64,000 nucleotides of DNA from Rostratula benghalensis (lineage: Eukaryota > Chordata > Aves > Charadriiformes > Rostratulidae): the NCBI GenBank assembly GCA_013399305.1, contig VXAI01000306.1:193169-257168 (forward strand), written 5' to 3'. Both the position numbers and the translations under genes were made by a program. Shown here one piece after another: positions 53,198 to 64,000 of this stretch (position 1 is the stretch's first letter; the number at the start of each line of letters is the position of its first letter). The notes below the pieces were generated by a model. It was given only the letters and a program-made list of their open reading frames with translations. It ran no database searches and was not told the DNA's origin.

Positions 53198-56100
53198 TTG
53201 GCTGAACATGACCACCATGGGTGTCTCTCAACACCCAGTGTCTGGTGGCAGTTTTCCTTCTGTTACCCCGATGCTGGATGAGGTGACTGAAGAGAACACC
53301 TCTGCAAGGGGAAAAGCACAGAGGAAGGGAAGAAAAGTGGCCCCAAAGCAAATTCCTCAAGGTTTGTCTGATACCAAAAGCCTCCTTGATGCCTTGCCTG
53401 CCACCTCCCTGCTGCTGTGGGGGCCCTGGGTGACCCAGGATGGTGTTATATTTGTGTTATATTCTGCCAAACATCCACAGCGCACTGACCCTAAAATGCT
53501 GACGGTGCCCTTTGCTTTCTGATTAACACTGCCACCCAAAGAACTTAGTCCTTCATCAAATGCTGTGGTGTGTACAGAGCTGCTCCACAAAGATCCCACT
53601 ATATTTTGCCATCAGAGACAATACAAGTGACCCGATTCTTCACAGAAATGGAATAACTTTCAGTGTTCAGTAGGGGATAGATGGTGTCTGTGACCAGGGC
53701 TTTGTAGGTGATTTAGTTTAGGTTATGGAACAGATTAGACAAAGGAAGAAGATGAGGAAGAGGAGAGCTGTCAGTGAAGCTGTGGAGTTCAGATCCATGT
53801 GCCAGCTTCTCCAAGTGCCAGCAGTGGCCAGTTTTGCATTTAGTTTTGCTGGATAACATCAGTGAGAACAGTGGTCTCTGCCTCCTGCCTGCGCTCACAG
53901 GGAAGGGTGCTGTGCTCTGACACTTTCTTGTAGCTCCTTGCAGCATCTTGCTGTGTTCAGCAACCACAGGTTACAGCGTGAGAGCCCCATGTTTGATACG
54001 TACCATGTGCTTGATGCTGTGCTGATGCCCTGCTCTCAGGAATTGATGGGATCAGAGAGGTCCCAGGGACCCAGTAAATCTTGTTCCACAAACAAGCTGC
54101 TCCTTCCAAAACCTGATGAGCTCCTTTGCCTTCATCCTTCGTGAGCACCTTCTTTACACACCCTACAGATGATGCACAGGTAATGAAGGATGAGTGGAGA
54201 GTGAGGGCAGTAGCCCCTTCCTGCCACAGCTGATGATTTGCAGCATGAGGTTTTGCTAAATTCTTACAACAGGGCAGTGAAGAGACAAAGAAGAAAAGTG
54301 CTTTTTCTCTGCTACAGCACCTGCAAATCTCAGGCTGAAGATTTGTTTCAAGTGGCAGACAGCCTAGTAAATCTGGACTGTCACAGCCTGGTAACCAGTC
54401 TCAGCTTTTGCTACCGCAAGGGAATTGCTTGCTGTGTTACAGATAAGATGGATCCAGTTACAGATGGCATCTAAGCTTATGGGAGGACAAAGAAAGGTCC
54501 TGGGCATCCACATCCCAGCTGCTGCCACTGCTTGACTTTCAGAGGCAAATGAGCTATCCTAAAATCTGCATTTGGAATCAGTGGCCAGCACAAGTGGGGA
54601 AGACTTGTGAGGGAGAGGAGAGTAGGGAGGAGGGAGTAAACCATTCACCCCCCAGAGGTGACTGGGACAAGGTGGGCAAACTTGGTGTTTGGAAGGAAGC
54701 ATTACTGCAGTTTATGCTCTGGAAGTTGATACTTTGTGTTGGTAATCATGCCCTCTGCCTTTGCTGGCATTAAGATGCTGTTCAGATGCACAGGAGAGAG
54801 TAAGGCAAACCGTTTGCCCCAGGATTATTATTTACATGTTTATCATTTATTCAACAAGGAGATTGCCACCCTCCCTTTGGAGGAGGACCTTAGGCTGTGG
54901 GTCTGGGCTAGTCTGGGCATGGTGTTGCCCAGAGGCTGCAGGGCTCCAGCACGCAACGATGCCCCAGCACAGGACACCCCAGCTACAGATCCCATCTGCC
55001 TTGGGGTGGGAGGGGGTTGGATACAGATCCCTGCAAACACCCTGTCCTTGTCCTGCTCATAAACTGGACTTTCAGAGGTTGGTTATGACTTGCATGGCAC
55101 TGCCCAGACCTGACCATTTAAAAGGTGCGTGTCCATCTTGTAAGTGAGAGTCCCAGGCCAGCAGGCACTGAATCCCTTTGTTCTGGCAGTCTGGTACCCA
55201 AGATTATCCGCAGGCAAAACCGCAAATTGCATGTCCTCAGCCTGCTTTTCCCTGGCCGTTGGAGAAAGCAGTGTCTATTCCTTCAGGGAAGGTGCACAGC
55301 CTTGCAAGGCAGCACTGTTGCCCACGACCAGTGAGTTAGAGAGGCTAATTTGGCAGCAGTAGTCCCCAGGAACCCAAGCTGCAGCACTTGGTCTGGCGGT
55401 GGGTATTGCTTTCTGCTCCTGTGCCTCGCAGGTGCTGGGTTCTCAGACTGGTTCCTGGCATTTGGGTTTTCCCACCTTGGCCTCAAAGAAGCCATCAGGT
55501 GATGGATGCTGGACTGGCAGCCACCTCGCCCTCCCGCTCAGGGTGGGTAAGCATCCAGCTCTGCATCTTTGCTAAAATTCACCACTTTTCATTTTCTGTG
55601 AGCAGGGAAAATAAGAGCTAACAGTGATACGCCCACAGGCCAGCCTGGCTGCAAACATGCACCGAGCGCAGCACGGTCTGGAACAGTCACCCCTCAGATG
55701 CATCGTGCAGAGCAAAATGAGATCCAATATTTTACAGTACACTTTTATCTGTAATCTGTTCTAGTGCGGCTGCCTAAAGGAAGAGAGAATAATAGAATAA
55801 GATAAGTAGATTTTTTCCAGTTAACATAAATCTAAGCCTACTTTGTTACACAGCAAGTCAAATTTTTCCTCTGAAGTCTGCAGTTTGCTTTGGGGGCAGG
55901 GAGGCACTCATAAACTCATTACTGTTACTAGATTCTGTATGTTGGTATAAAAACTCTTGCTCTTCATTACTTTTTTTTTTTTTTTTCTGTGATGTCTTTA
56001 CTCCTTTTTTAAAAAGTCTGGGGTTAGCATGGCTGGCTGCCTTTGGAGGGGGTGGCAGGTATCAAAATCACAGTCTGAGCCCAGCTGTTGCAATGGTCCA

Positions 56101-57486
56101 TTGTGAAATCCCACCGCATAAGCTGTTCCATCTGTATTTTGGCTGAGAACTAACTCAACATTGTAAGAATCAGGGCTCATGCTGAATGCATTGCCCTGAG
56201 TGTTGCTTTTGTGCTCCTACCTGGCTTTGAACAGCAAGGCTTCAGTCGCCACATCTCCCCAGGGGGAGATTCGTGAAAGAATTAGGGCTACCCGTTTCCT
56301 GCTCGTCTCCCACTCTGGTATCACCCATGGCTTCTACTCCCTGCCTCCCTTTCTTCCAAGTGGCCAGAGTTTTAGCAATGCTGAGCTTCTACCAGCTCTA
56401 TTAGTATGAGTTGTTTTTACAGGTTGTTCTGTCTGAAGTGAAGGCACCTTCACCATTCCCATGCACAATGGTCACTTGTCCCCAGCCAAAGTGACACCCC
56501 TGCTCAGGTAGGGTTCTCAGTTTGTCAGGGCATCCTCTGGTGGTACAGAAATGCTTTCCTTCTCTTTGAAACAGCCCAAGCTCACTGAGGCTTTGTCTGC
56601 AGAAGACATCATTTAATAGAGTTTTGTGGTGAGGGCTGAGTTTTTGAGAGAGTGAAAAAAGGCTTTTCCATCACCAGCAGGCTCTCCGAGATCCTTCTGA
56701 AATAATGGCTGACTGCTGCCACGATCAGTTGTGTTGTAATATTAATGATCTCTCTGGGCAGCTTGAGTTTCATATACACGGCTTTTTAATTATTCAGATA
56801 AAAATAGCCAATGTAAAGCTGCAAAACGGTCATGATGCATTTCAGTTTGGATTTAGAAAAGGTGATAGTGACAACTTTAGTGACGTACAAATGCCCAAAT
56901 ACATAGGAAATGCAGAACATCCAAACTACTTCTTCCGTGCTACACAGAAGTACCTGTATCTAAGTCCACATTAAGTGCAATTCCAACAGTTCCACAGAGT
57001 TTACCTTACACTTTCTGGTAAACAAAACCACTTTTGGAGGTAACACACCCCCTGAGACTGCCCCAAATTATGTAAATAACTGTGCATTCCTTGCTTCCAC
57101 CCAAGAAAATGGCTTTGCACGAAACCTCCTGCCTTCTGCAGGTGGAAATACTCAGGCTGGCAGCTCGCTGCTAAGTTGGTCACATCCGTAAGTTATTAAT
57201 ACAGAACCAGACAAACAGAAAAAGATGCTCAGCCAACAGACCTATGGTCTCACAATCCTTTAGTTGTTTTTATTTTATTACAAGCTTTTTGAATGACTGA
57301 CAGCCTCATAATGTCATGGGGGGTGGATACACACTTTCCTCATCAGATCTTTCATGGGAAACTTGCTCAGTAGCAGGATAGCACTGGGAACCAGCCACAG
57401 GTTGTACAGGTTGTACGTACTCCTTCTAATTCAGGAAAATAAACACCAGGTCTTTTTCTAGATCTTCTACTATTGCAAGCTTTTAT
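53198..57486. other. Intergenic DNA between FAXC and COQ3, left part
   Basis: No gene is recognised. The longest open frame is 128 codons (54761-55147, plus) with no domain signature. A T-run lies at about 55971-55986. Confidence 0.55.
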
Positions 57487-58030
57487 AATAGAATCCTAGA
57501 ATGGTCCAGGCTGGAAAGGACCTCTAGGGTGATCTGGTCCAACCTCCCTGCAGTCAGCAGGGACACCCCCAGCTAGACCAGGTTGCTCAGGGCCTCGTCG
57601 AGCCTTCCTTGAATATTTCCAGGGAAGGGGCCTCAACCACCTCCCTGGGCAACCTGTTCCAGTGGTCCACCACCCTTAGAGTAAAGAACCTATTCCTAAT
57701 GTCCAGTCTAAATCTGCTCTTCTCCAGCTTGAAGCCATTGCCCCTCATCCTGTCACTGCAGGCCTTTGTAAACAGACCCTCCCCAGCCTTCCTGTAGCCC
57801 CCCTTCAGGTACTGGAAGGCTGCTGTTAGGTCTCCCTGGAGCCTCCTCTTCACCAGGCTGAATAACCCCAGCTCCCTCAGCCTGTCCTCACAGGAGAGGT
57901 GCTCCAACCCCTTGATCACTTTTGTGGCCCTCCTCTGGACCTGCTCCACCAGGTCCATGTCCTCCCTATATTGAGGGCTCCAGACCTGCCCACAGCACTC
58001 CAGGGGAGGTCTCACCAGAGCAAAGTGGCA
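57487..58030 (-). mobile_element. CR1 LINE fragment with open ORF2 C-terminus remnant
   Basis: The minus-strand 3' end begins at ATAGAATCCTAGAATGG (57488) and the copy extends to about 58030. A 142-codon frame (58015-57587) is still open and reads CR1 reverse-transcriptase C-terminal blocks: [59 protein letters not shown] and [20 protein letters not shown]. The catalytic part of the enzyme is missing, so this copy cannot mobilise itself. Confidence 0.96.
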
Positions 58031-61000
58031 GAATCACCTCTCTGGATCTGCTAGCAAGGCAATATTGGCAGTTTAATCTCCAAGTTGTTTCAGGGTTGTG
58101 AGTTGGGTTTGTTTGGTTTTTTTTAAGATAACACATCTCATGAAAACACAACAGAGGTTTCAGATTTATTAATGGAACACTAATGGTCTTCACAATCCTT
58201 TTAAGCAGAAACCAATTTTATTTTTTAGAAAAAGTGAGTATTGATTGTATCTCTAGAGTGACTCCATTTGGGAATAAAAAAACCAATAAAATGCAGGTCA
58301 AAGTATATACCTGGAACCCCTAATGCACTGCAAGGTGGTGGTGCAATTAATGCATGTGTAAGTCAAGACAGGTCAGGTGATTTTACATCCTAGGTGAATT
58401 CACAGCCCTTCTGGCTAGAACAAAAACATGACATCATTTTATGTTGCTTCAGGAAAATTGAATGTGTGTCCATGCAAATGAAATCTACTATTAGCACAGA
58501 CATTAAATGATTGGAAATTTGTCCTATAACCTGGAGGAACCAGGGGGAAGACAGGCTGATTTTTATCACAAAAACATCATCTGGAAATTTATTTGTGATA
58601 GTATAATATTTATAAATAAATATNNNNNNNNNNNNNNNNNNNNNNNATATATCAAAATAATTATTGAAGTTTATAGTACTGTTTGGTCTCTGCAGAATTG
58701 ATTAGTTTTGAAAGGGTTATAAAAGGAGTGTTCTACTTTCCATTGGAGAAGGAGCTGGGAAAAACACGTGGTTACGATGGCAAGACAGGGCATTACCTAA
58801 AGAAGAACTATTTTTCAATCACGAAGCAGGAGAAAATGCAACACAATTCACCCCGAGATGGAAAAAGAGCAAGTAAATCTGAGACAGGAGAGAGTCAAAT
58901 AAACCACAAAGTCTGCTGCAGAGGTACCAGAGCATAATGGTAGACACTGAGCGTTACTGCTCCCTCGTGGGCTCAGCCAAGCCCGGCAGAGCCAGCCAGG
59001 GAGAGGCAGTTTAAGGACTTCAAAGAGGAGGCGAAGGGGAAGAGAAATTGTGCATTTGGGCTTCCACATTTTTCCCCTTTAAGAAGCCAACATTCCTAAT
59101 TTCATTAAAGAAACATCAACTGAAGTCAACAGTGCTGCAGTTTTAGGATACAGTCGTTCCTACCTGTGGGCATCTCCACTGGAGTCACATTTATCTTCCA
59201 GGCATCGCTCTTTTCTTCCTTCTGCAGTTTCAATGCTGTCCCCCCTCCCGGGTACTCCTGGTGCCTCTCGGATCCCTGCAACTACAGCATCAACACTCAC
59301 ATGATAATTCGGGTTCTGTCGCACTTCCTCCTCCTCCAGCCTCTTTCATCAGGCTGGCTAATTGCAGAAGCTGCTCCTTTTGGCTTCTGAACCTCTAGAC
59401 TGTATGTAATTACTGCTTTCAAGCATTTCTTAGAAGTGTGGGGAAAATAAGCTGCTGCTTTTTTATTTTTCTTTTTGTAAATCAAAGCTGAGATTCAAGA
59501 TAATGAACAAATTGAGGAGCCATTTTCAGAAAAACTTTCTACAAGATAGTTTTATTCTTACCTCTGCTCACAGCTACGACACATTTCCTTTCCCACTACT
59601 TTCTCCCTCCTTTCTTCCATTCCCTACAAACCTGACACAGGCTGTTTGTGGCAATGTATGTACAGAAAACGTGAAGTCCTGCAAAAATGGCCACAAAATA
59701 TCACCTGACCTCCAGGGGACAATGGGCAATGAGACAGCCTGACAGGACACCATGGAAACTTCAGGTTCGTTTTTTATTTAATAAGAAATTAAATGCAAAT
59801 CTCCTCTGAGGCTCTCCTACGACTCAATTGAGATTGAGTGAAATCTCAAAAAAAAAAAAAAAAGATTTACAACTGGGACAAGCATCAGTCTCAGCAAAGG
59901 GCTGGAGCAACTGAGGAGAGATGAGACAACAGGACAAGCCACGAGAGAGCTGAACAGCTGAGACCACCCAGAACACCAATCATTTGCTCTCTTGGATTTT
60001 TTTTGCCCAGATCAGTTCCTGGCTCTGATTTTGTGTTGCAGAAACAAAGGGCTGGGAAGAGGAGAGCCAAGGGTCCACAACCAGAAAGAAACACCAAGGC
60101 TGAAGAAGAGTAAGCCCTAAATAGGACTTGCTCCTGATCTCAAGGTAAGAATCACTTCTTGCCTCACCCCAGCTGTGTGCCTGGTGCTATAACATTGCTT
60201 TTTTTTTTTTTTTTTTACCTCCTACCACTACTATTCCTGTGAGCGTTGAAGCTGTGCCTCCATGGCCATGAACAACTTGCAGCAGGAAAGGCAAAGATTT
60301 GCACATTTATTTGACTTAAATTCTGTCCTTTTCAGTAGCGCCTGTTAAATGTACACAGCAACTGGGCTAAGAGAAGTGTGAAATCCTGATTGGTTTCCTA
60401 CGCACAGATTTTAAGCAAAAAGCTTCTGCAGCATGAATATGTCATAGGTATTCCACACACAGTACTGAATTTGATTACACTGTGCCCGAGATGCACGTTT
60501 ATGAATAATGCAAGAATTTTGAAAACACAATCAAACAAACCAAAAAGAGCAAGGTATAGGGTATTCTTGCGCTGTTTTTTCTCTCACTAAAATACCTCGT
60601 GTGCAATCACTTACTTTCTAGCTCAAAAAAAGGTTGGTTTAAGCAGAGGGGTGAAATACAGCCAGAATAGTGAGGATACTCCAGAAGGAGAAGAAAACTG
60701 TGGGCTAGAGACTGAGACTGAAGCACATTGGGGACATGGGAAGACACACCATGGGTACAAGGACCTGTTCAAGGAGTCCCCACACCACTCACTGAACTCT
60801 CCCAGGCTGATGGGGCTCCTGTACACGTGTAGGAGCAGGAGGTCAGGTGCTTGCAATAAGGTTTTTCTCAAAACAGACAACCAGGTCCACGTACTTAAGT
60901 GCCAGCCAGAGTTCATTTGGTAGGTGAGCCCTCTGGTGAGAATGGACAGAGAAGCCAAGCAGCATCAAAGGCTTTTTTTGCGCTAAGTGGAATAGAAATA

Positions 61001-62300
61001 GCTGTGAAAAAAAAACCAACAAACCAAACCCAAGCCAAACAACCAGTTCCTTCCTTCCCCAGGCAGCTCACAGTTTAGTGAAAAACCACAAGCAAGCAAC
61101 AAGCAAGCGGGAAGAAGGGAAAAGAAGAGAAAGGCAGAGTAACAGCTGGCTACACGAACATCTGGATTTAGGAAATGGGAGGATGGGGGACTGTTCCCCC
61201 TTTCTAGGGACCTACCCTAGAATGTGCCCTGGTCTCAGCGCTTTCCAGAGGCTGTTTCTTTCAATTCACTGTTGGTGAAATTCGAAACAGTCGGTCACAC
61301 AGCTGTAAACAACTGGAAGTGGGTTCCTTGGCAGGGGAAACAAAGCCCCGCTGGCTGCCTGCTCTGGCTCCGCGTTTCTCCCGGTGTCACTCCTCTCCCC
61401 AGCACCAGCCACTGCTTCTCCTGCGTGACCCACGGAGCAGACACCTGTGCAGAAGGACATCAGGCAGACAGGCAGGGTGACAGTGTTCCTCCTGACAACA
61501 GCTCTAAGTGAGACTGCTACTGAACTGCTGCATCCACTGCCACCGTCGTGCTTCCAGAAGGATGTCTACCACAAAATTCTATTCAGACTCGGGAAGTTAC
61601 ACGGTAGCATTAAACAGCTTAGAGATAATCTCTGTCCATTTTTCTAAGAGGAAATTAAGGGGCAAGCTGACTCAAAACTACACCACCTCCACTTACAAGA
61701 CAGAGAAAGCCAATAGCAGAGAGGCCCTTAACCTAAAAAGTGAAGATGTTAAGACATCAGTAGCTGGGATCTGAGGTTAGGCAGCTTCAACTGATGAACT
61801 CCTGGGACAATTCACTTACTGACACAGTGGCTTCTCCGTCACAAAACTCTTTATGTGAGGATGAACCCTCTTCCCAAAGCCAAGCTACAGCCCAAACAGG
61901 TATTACAAAGCAGAATGTACTGTCATGGAAATGATCACACTAGTTAACCCTCTTCAGTCTTTAATACCTACGAATCACTATTATTTCCATTATAAATTAA
62001 CTATTTTCTTCGGTGCATCGTCAGATGCGTCATGAAACTTGGATCCCAAGGCATCATGCAGAGGCAGCAAAGCAGCAAGAATGCAAATGTGTAATACAGT
62101 AATTTAGCCCACCAAATTTGCAGAAGTAGCAACCCCCCCTCGAACAATGACACACACAAAAGTAAACAACACACACACACACTCCCCCAAAAGAAAAAAG
62201 TTTAGTTTTAATCCCTGCAAACTAAAAGAAAACCCCAGCCAGCCCACTTCTCTACCTGTATACAAGGAAGAGGAGAGAAGGAAAGAGATACAACCATGGA
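58031..62300. other. Intergenic DNA between FAXC and COQ3, right part
   Basis: No gene is recognised. Contains a small assembly gap, an A-run near 59849-59863 and a T-run near 60200-60217. All open frames are short and lack family signatures. Confidence 0.5.
58624..58646. other. Assembly gap (23 N) in an AT-rich stretch
   Basis: Undetermined bases are flanked by TAAATAAATAT on the left and ATATATC on the right, so an AT microsatellite probably spans the gap. Confidence 0.98.
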
Positions 62301-62314
62301 CACACACAAGACAT

Positions 62315-62320
62315 TTTATT
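62315..62320 (-). terminator. Candidate distal COQ3 poly(A) signal AATAAA
   Basis: AATAAA on the minus strand is followed within 20 bases by GTCTTGTGTGTGTCC, a good GT-rich downstream element. If used, the COQ3 3' UTR would be about 0.9 kb. A further AATAAA lies at 62818-62813. Confidence 0.35.
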
Positions 62321-62705
62321 TAGAAAGTCCTATTTCATTGCAGATCAACACTTTTCCTTAAGCTGGCAACAGGACTCAAGCCTGAGTAGGTACAGCGCTT
62401 CAGCTCTAGGACAGACTGCCAATGTACAATTTTTCTAGCAAAAAAGTATGGTTTCTTTGTAAAATTTAACATCCAACTTGACTTCCCTTTATTTGGGTAG
62501 AGGGGAGCAAGTTGAAGTAACAGGCCTTGTCTACCATACCAGTACCTTTATGGTGGAGAGGCTTTTGACATCCGAGGCACCCCAGTCGAGGAGACTCTTC
62601 TTGCCCCCTGCACAGTTAGCTCTCATCAACTGTGGTTGATGAGAAAAAACAGAAAAGGTTTGCTGCTTGCTCTCTCTAGTTATTTTTTTTCCCCTCCTCT
62701 CAGGG

Positions 62706-62744
62706 AATGTAGAAACAAGTACAATGTACAATGTAGAAACAAGT
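62706..62744. repeat. 15-bp direct repeat, spaced
   Basis: The 15-mer AATGTAGAAACAAGT occurs at 62706-62720 and again at 62730-62744, separated by 9 bp that are themselves ACAATGTAC-like. Confidence 0.9.
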
Positions 62745-63144
62745 GTTTGTGGTTTTTAAGTGTTTTGTATATTTTAACTGGCTCCGTTCAGTAACTCAAA
62801 TATCTAAGGCATTTTATTTATCATACACTATTGTGGTTTTAAACTCCTTCTAGCTTTAAGCTATTATTCTATGGAGATCTGAGATTTCCTAGTAGGACTG
62901 AAAATGCCATCGCATTTAAGAGCTTCCTCCAAGCTACTGACAGAATGCATTTCCCTCTCTCCAACAATTTGAAACTACTTTTTTTTATAAGAATACTTAC
63001 TTTACAAATACAAAGCTTTGCTCATTTCAATCTTACGTGATTCCTGAGACAATGGGCACTTCTTTTCTTCTGAAATTGCCCTAAAGTATTTGGCCAAAAA
63101 TAGCATTATTAATGCAAACAGAAAGCTTCTTGTTAAAAAAAGGT

Positions 63145-63150
63145 TTTATT
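63145..63150 (-). terminator. Candidate proximal COQ3 poly(A) signal AATAAA
   Basis: TAATAAAACC on the minus strand lies 60 bases after the COQ3 stop codon and is followed by a T-rich stretch. This would give a very short 3' UTR. Confidence 0.55.
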
Positions 63151-63209
63151 ATGGCCACCTGGGTAAAACCACCTCTTCTGTTCCTGGTGGCAGTCCATCA
63201 CCACCCAGC

Positions 63210-63394
63210 TCAGACTGTGGCTGAGGGCTGTTCACTTTCCATCTCTGACGGGGTGTCTGTGGGGCTGGACTGGCCCTGAGCCCCAGATTTCACAGCGTGC
63301 ACTGCATAGTTGATGCTCGTGCTCTCCATCCAGCTCCACGACCCTGAGAGGGGGTTGTACAACATCCCGTTCACAGCCTTGACTGAAAAGCCAT
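63210..63394 (-). CDS. COQ3: COQ3 terminal coding exon (ubiquinone biosynthesis O-methyltransferase, mitochondrial)
   Basis: Minus strand. The acceptor TTTTCTAG at 63395 is followed by two bases of a split codon and 60 codons, then TGA at 63212-63210. It reads GFSVKAVNGMLYNPLSGSWS, then WMESTSINYAVHAVKSGAQG, and ends EMESEQPSATV. GMLYNP-SG-W and STS-NYA-HAVKS match the C-terminus of vertebrate COQ3. COQ3 is a SAM-dependent methyltransferase of the mitochondrial matrix, bound to the inner membrane. It performs both O-methylation steps of coenzyme Q synthesis within the COQ complex. The SAM-binding core is encoded upstream, beyond the right edge. The last about 20 residues, after HAVKSGAQG, differ from what I recall of mammals. 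Same strand and order relative to FAXC as in human 6q16.2. Confidence 0.93.
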
Positions 63395-63777
63395 CTAGAA
63401 AAGAAAGAAGTCGTAAAGCAACTGATGTGCTTAAATATTCCAGCTCACCGCAGCATCAAACCCTTTAGAACAGCAAGTCTTCTTCCTCCTTCTTCCTCTT
63501 CAGACCAAAATCTGCACATGTCTTTGGAGGGATTCTGCAGATTCCCCTTAGGAATGGAAAACATGAGCCAGAGGCAGAAGAATGCCAGCAGAGGACTCGG
63601 TGGGAGCAGAATGATGTAGCACTCCCTGCTGAGCAACGCTCTGTTCCCTGCATGCTGTGTCCCAGCAGGATGCAAGAGGGAAGGCAGAAAACACACACCC
63701 TGTCAAAACAAACCACCCCACTGCACCTTCTCTGTTTGAAAGGAGAATGGAAAGAAACACCAGCATGTGAACTGGTG
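63395..63777 (-). other. COQ3: COQ3 last intron (3' part)
   Basis: Sequence upstream of the last exon on the minus strand. No exon-like frame with canonical sites is recognised before the LTR starts at 63778; the donor exon is outside the window. Confidence 0.8.
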
Positions 63778-64000
63778 TGTCCTGGTTTCAGCTGGGATAG
63801 AGTTAATTTTCTTCCTAGCAGCTGCTGTGTTTTGGATTTGGTGTGAGGATAATGCTGTTAACAAGTATGGTTTTAGTTGTTACCAATAAAGCTTATACTG
63901 AGTCCAGGACTTCTTCAGTTTCCCATGGAAGCTGAGAGGGAGCACAGAGAGGACAAGCTGGCCCAAGGAATCTTGCATACCATGGACATCAGACTCAGTA
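63778..64000 (+). mobile_element. Endogenous retrovirus LTR, 5' part, cut by window end
   Basis: The LTR begins with TGTCCTGGTTTCAGCTGGGA and continues with TAGAGTTAATTTTCTTCCTA, then GTTTTGGATTTGG. I recognise this as the start of a common avian ERVL-type LTR. It reaches ATCAGACTCAGTA at 64000, just where such LTRs have their CTCAGTATATAAA promoter, so the TATA box should lie right after the window. It lies in the last COQ3 intron, antisense to the gene. An AATAAA hexamer occurs at 63885-63890. No retroviral coding sequence is visible in the window. Confidence 0.85.

Noticed and set aside
54761..55147. 128-codon plus-strand frame between FAXC and COQ3
   Set aside because: No domain, no neighbouring splice logic, and overlapped by other frames of similar length; consistent with chance.
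57587..58015. 142-codon minus-strand frame as a possible gene
   Set aside because: Same CR1 ORF2 C-terminal remnant; no catalytic domain and no host homology.

Overview
The window is bird nuclear DNA. It carries many truncated CR1 LINE fragments of the avian type, long-terminal-repeat (LTR) relics of avian endogenous-retrovirus type, and small genes with compact introns. The TGTCCTGGTTTCAG-type LTR at the right edge is one I associate with Neoaves. I cannot name the species from sequence alone.

Layout. From 1 to about 25 kb is intergenic DNA with no supported gene. It holds five CR1 fragments, one degraded LTR, an old MIR/CORE-SINE-like relic, a pyrimidine tract with an assembly gap, and a few simple repeats. 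From about 25-31 kb to 52.4 kb is a complete FAXC gene (failed axon connections homolog) on the minus strand. Its six coding exons join in phase with canonical GT/AG sites into a 409-residue protein. Exon 1 lies in a CpG island. Downstream of the stop, at 25.3-31.65 kb, is a repeat-poor stretch that is probably a long 3' UTR. About 260-285 bp upstream of the FAXC start codon, a 0.7 kb CR1 copy abuts the CpG island. From 53.2 to 62.3 kb is intergenic DNA with one further CR1 (57.5-58.0 kb). At 63.2-63.4 kb is the last coding exon of COQ3 (mitochondrial ubiquinone O-methyltransferase), also on the minus strand. Behind it, inside the last COQ3 intron, an LTR begins and runs off the window edge.

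The order and shared strand of FAXC and COQ3 match the human 6q16.2 neighbourhood (established knowledge). FAXC is a metaxin/GST-like membrane protein linked to axon development in flies. COQ3 makes coenzyme Q. They are neighbours by conserved synteny, and I see no evidence that they act together.

I found no previously undescribed system. The observations most worth a second look are the CR1 next to the FAXC promoter with a (CAAA)n expansion that keeps its old reading frame open, the long repeat-poor tract after the FAXC stop, the lineage-specific COQ3 C-terminus, and the LTR inside COQ3.
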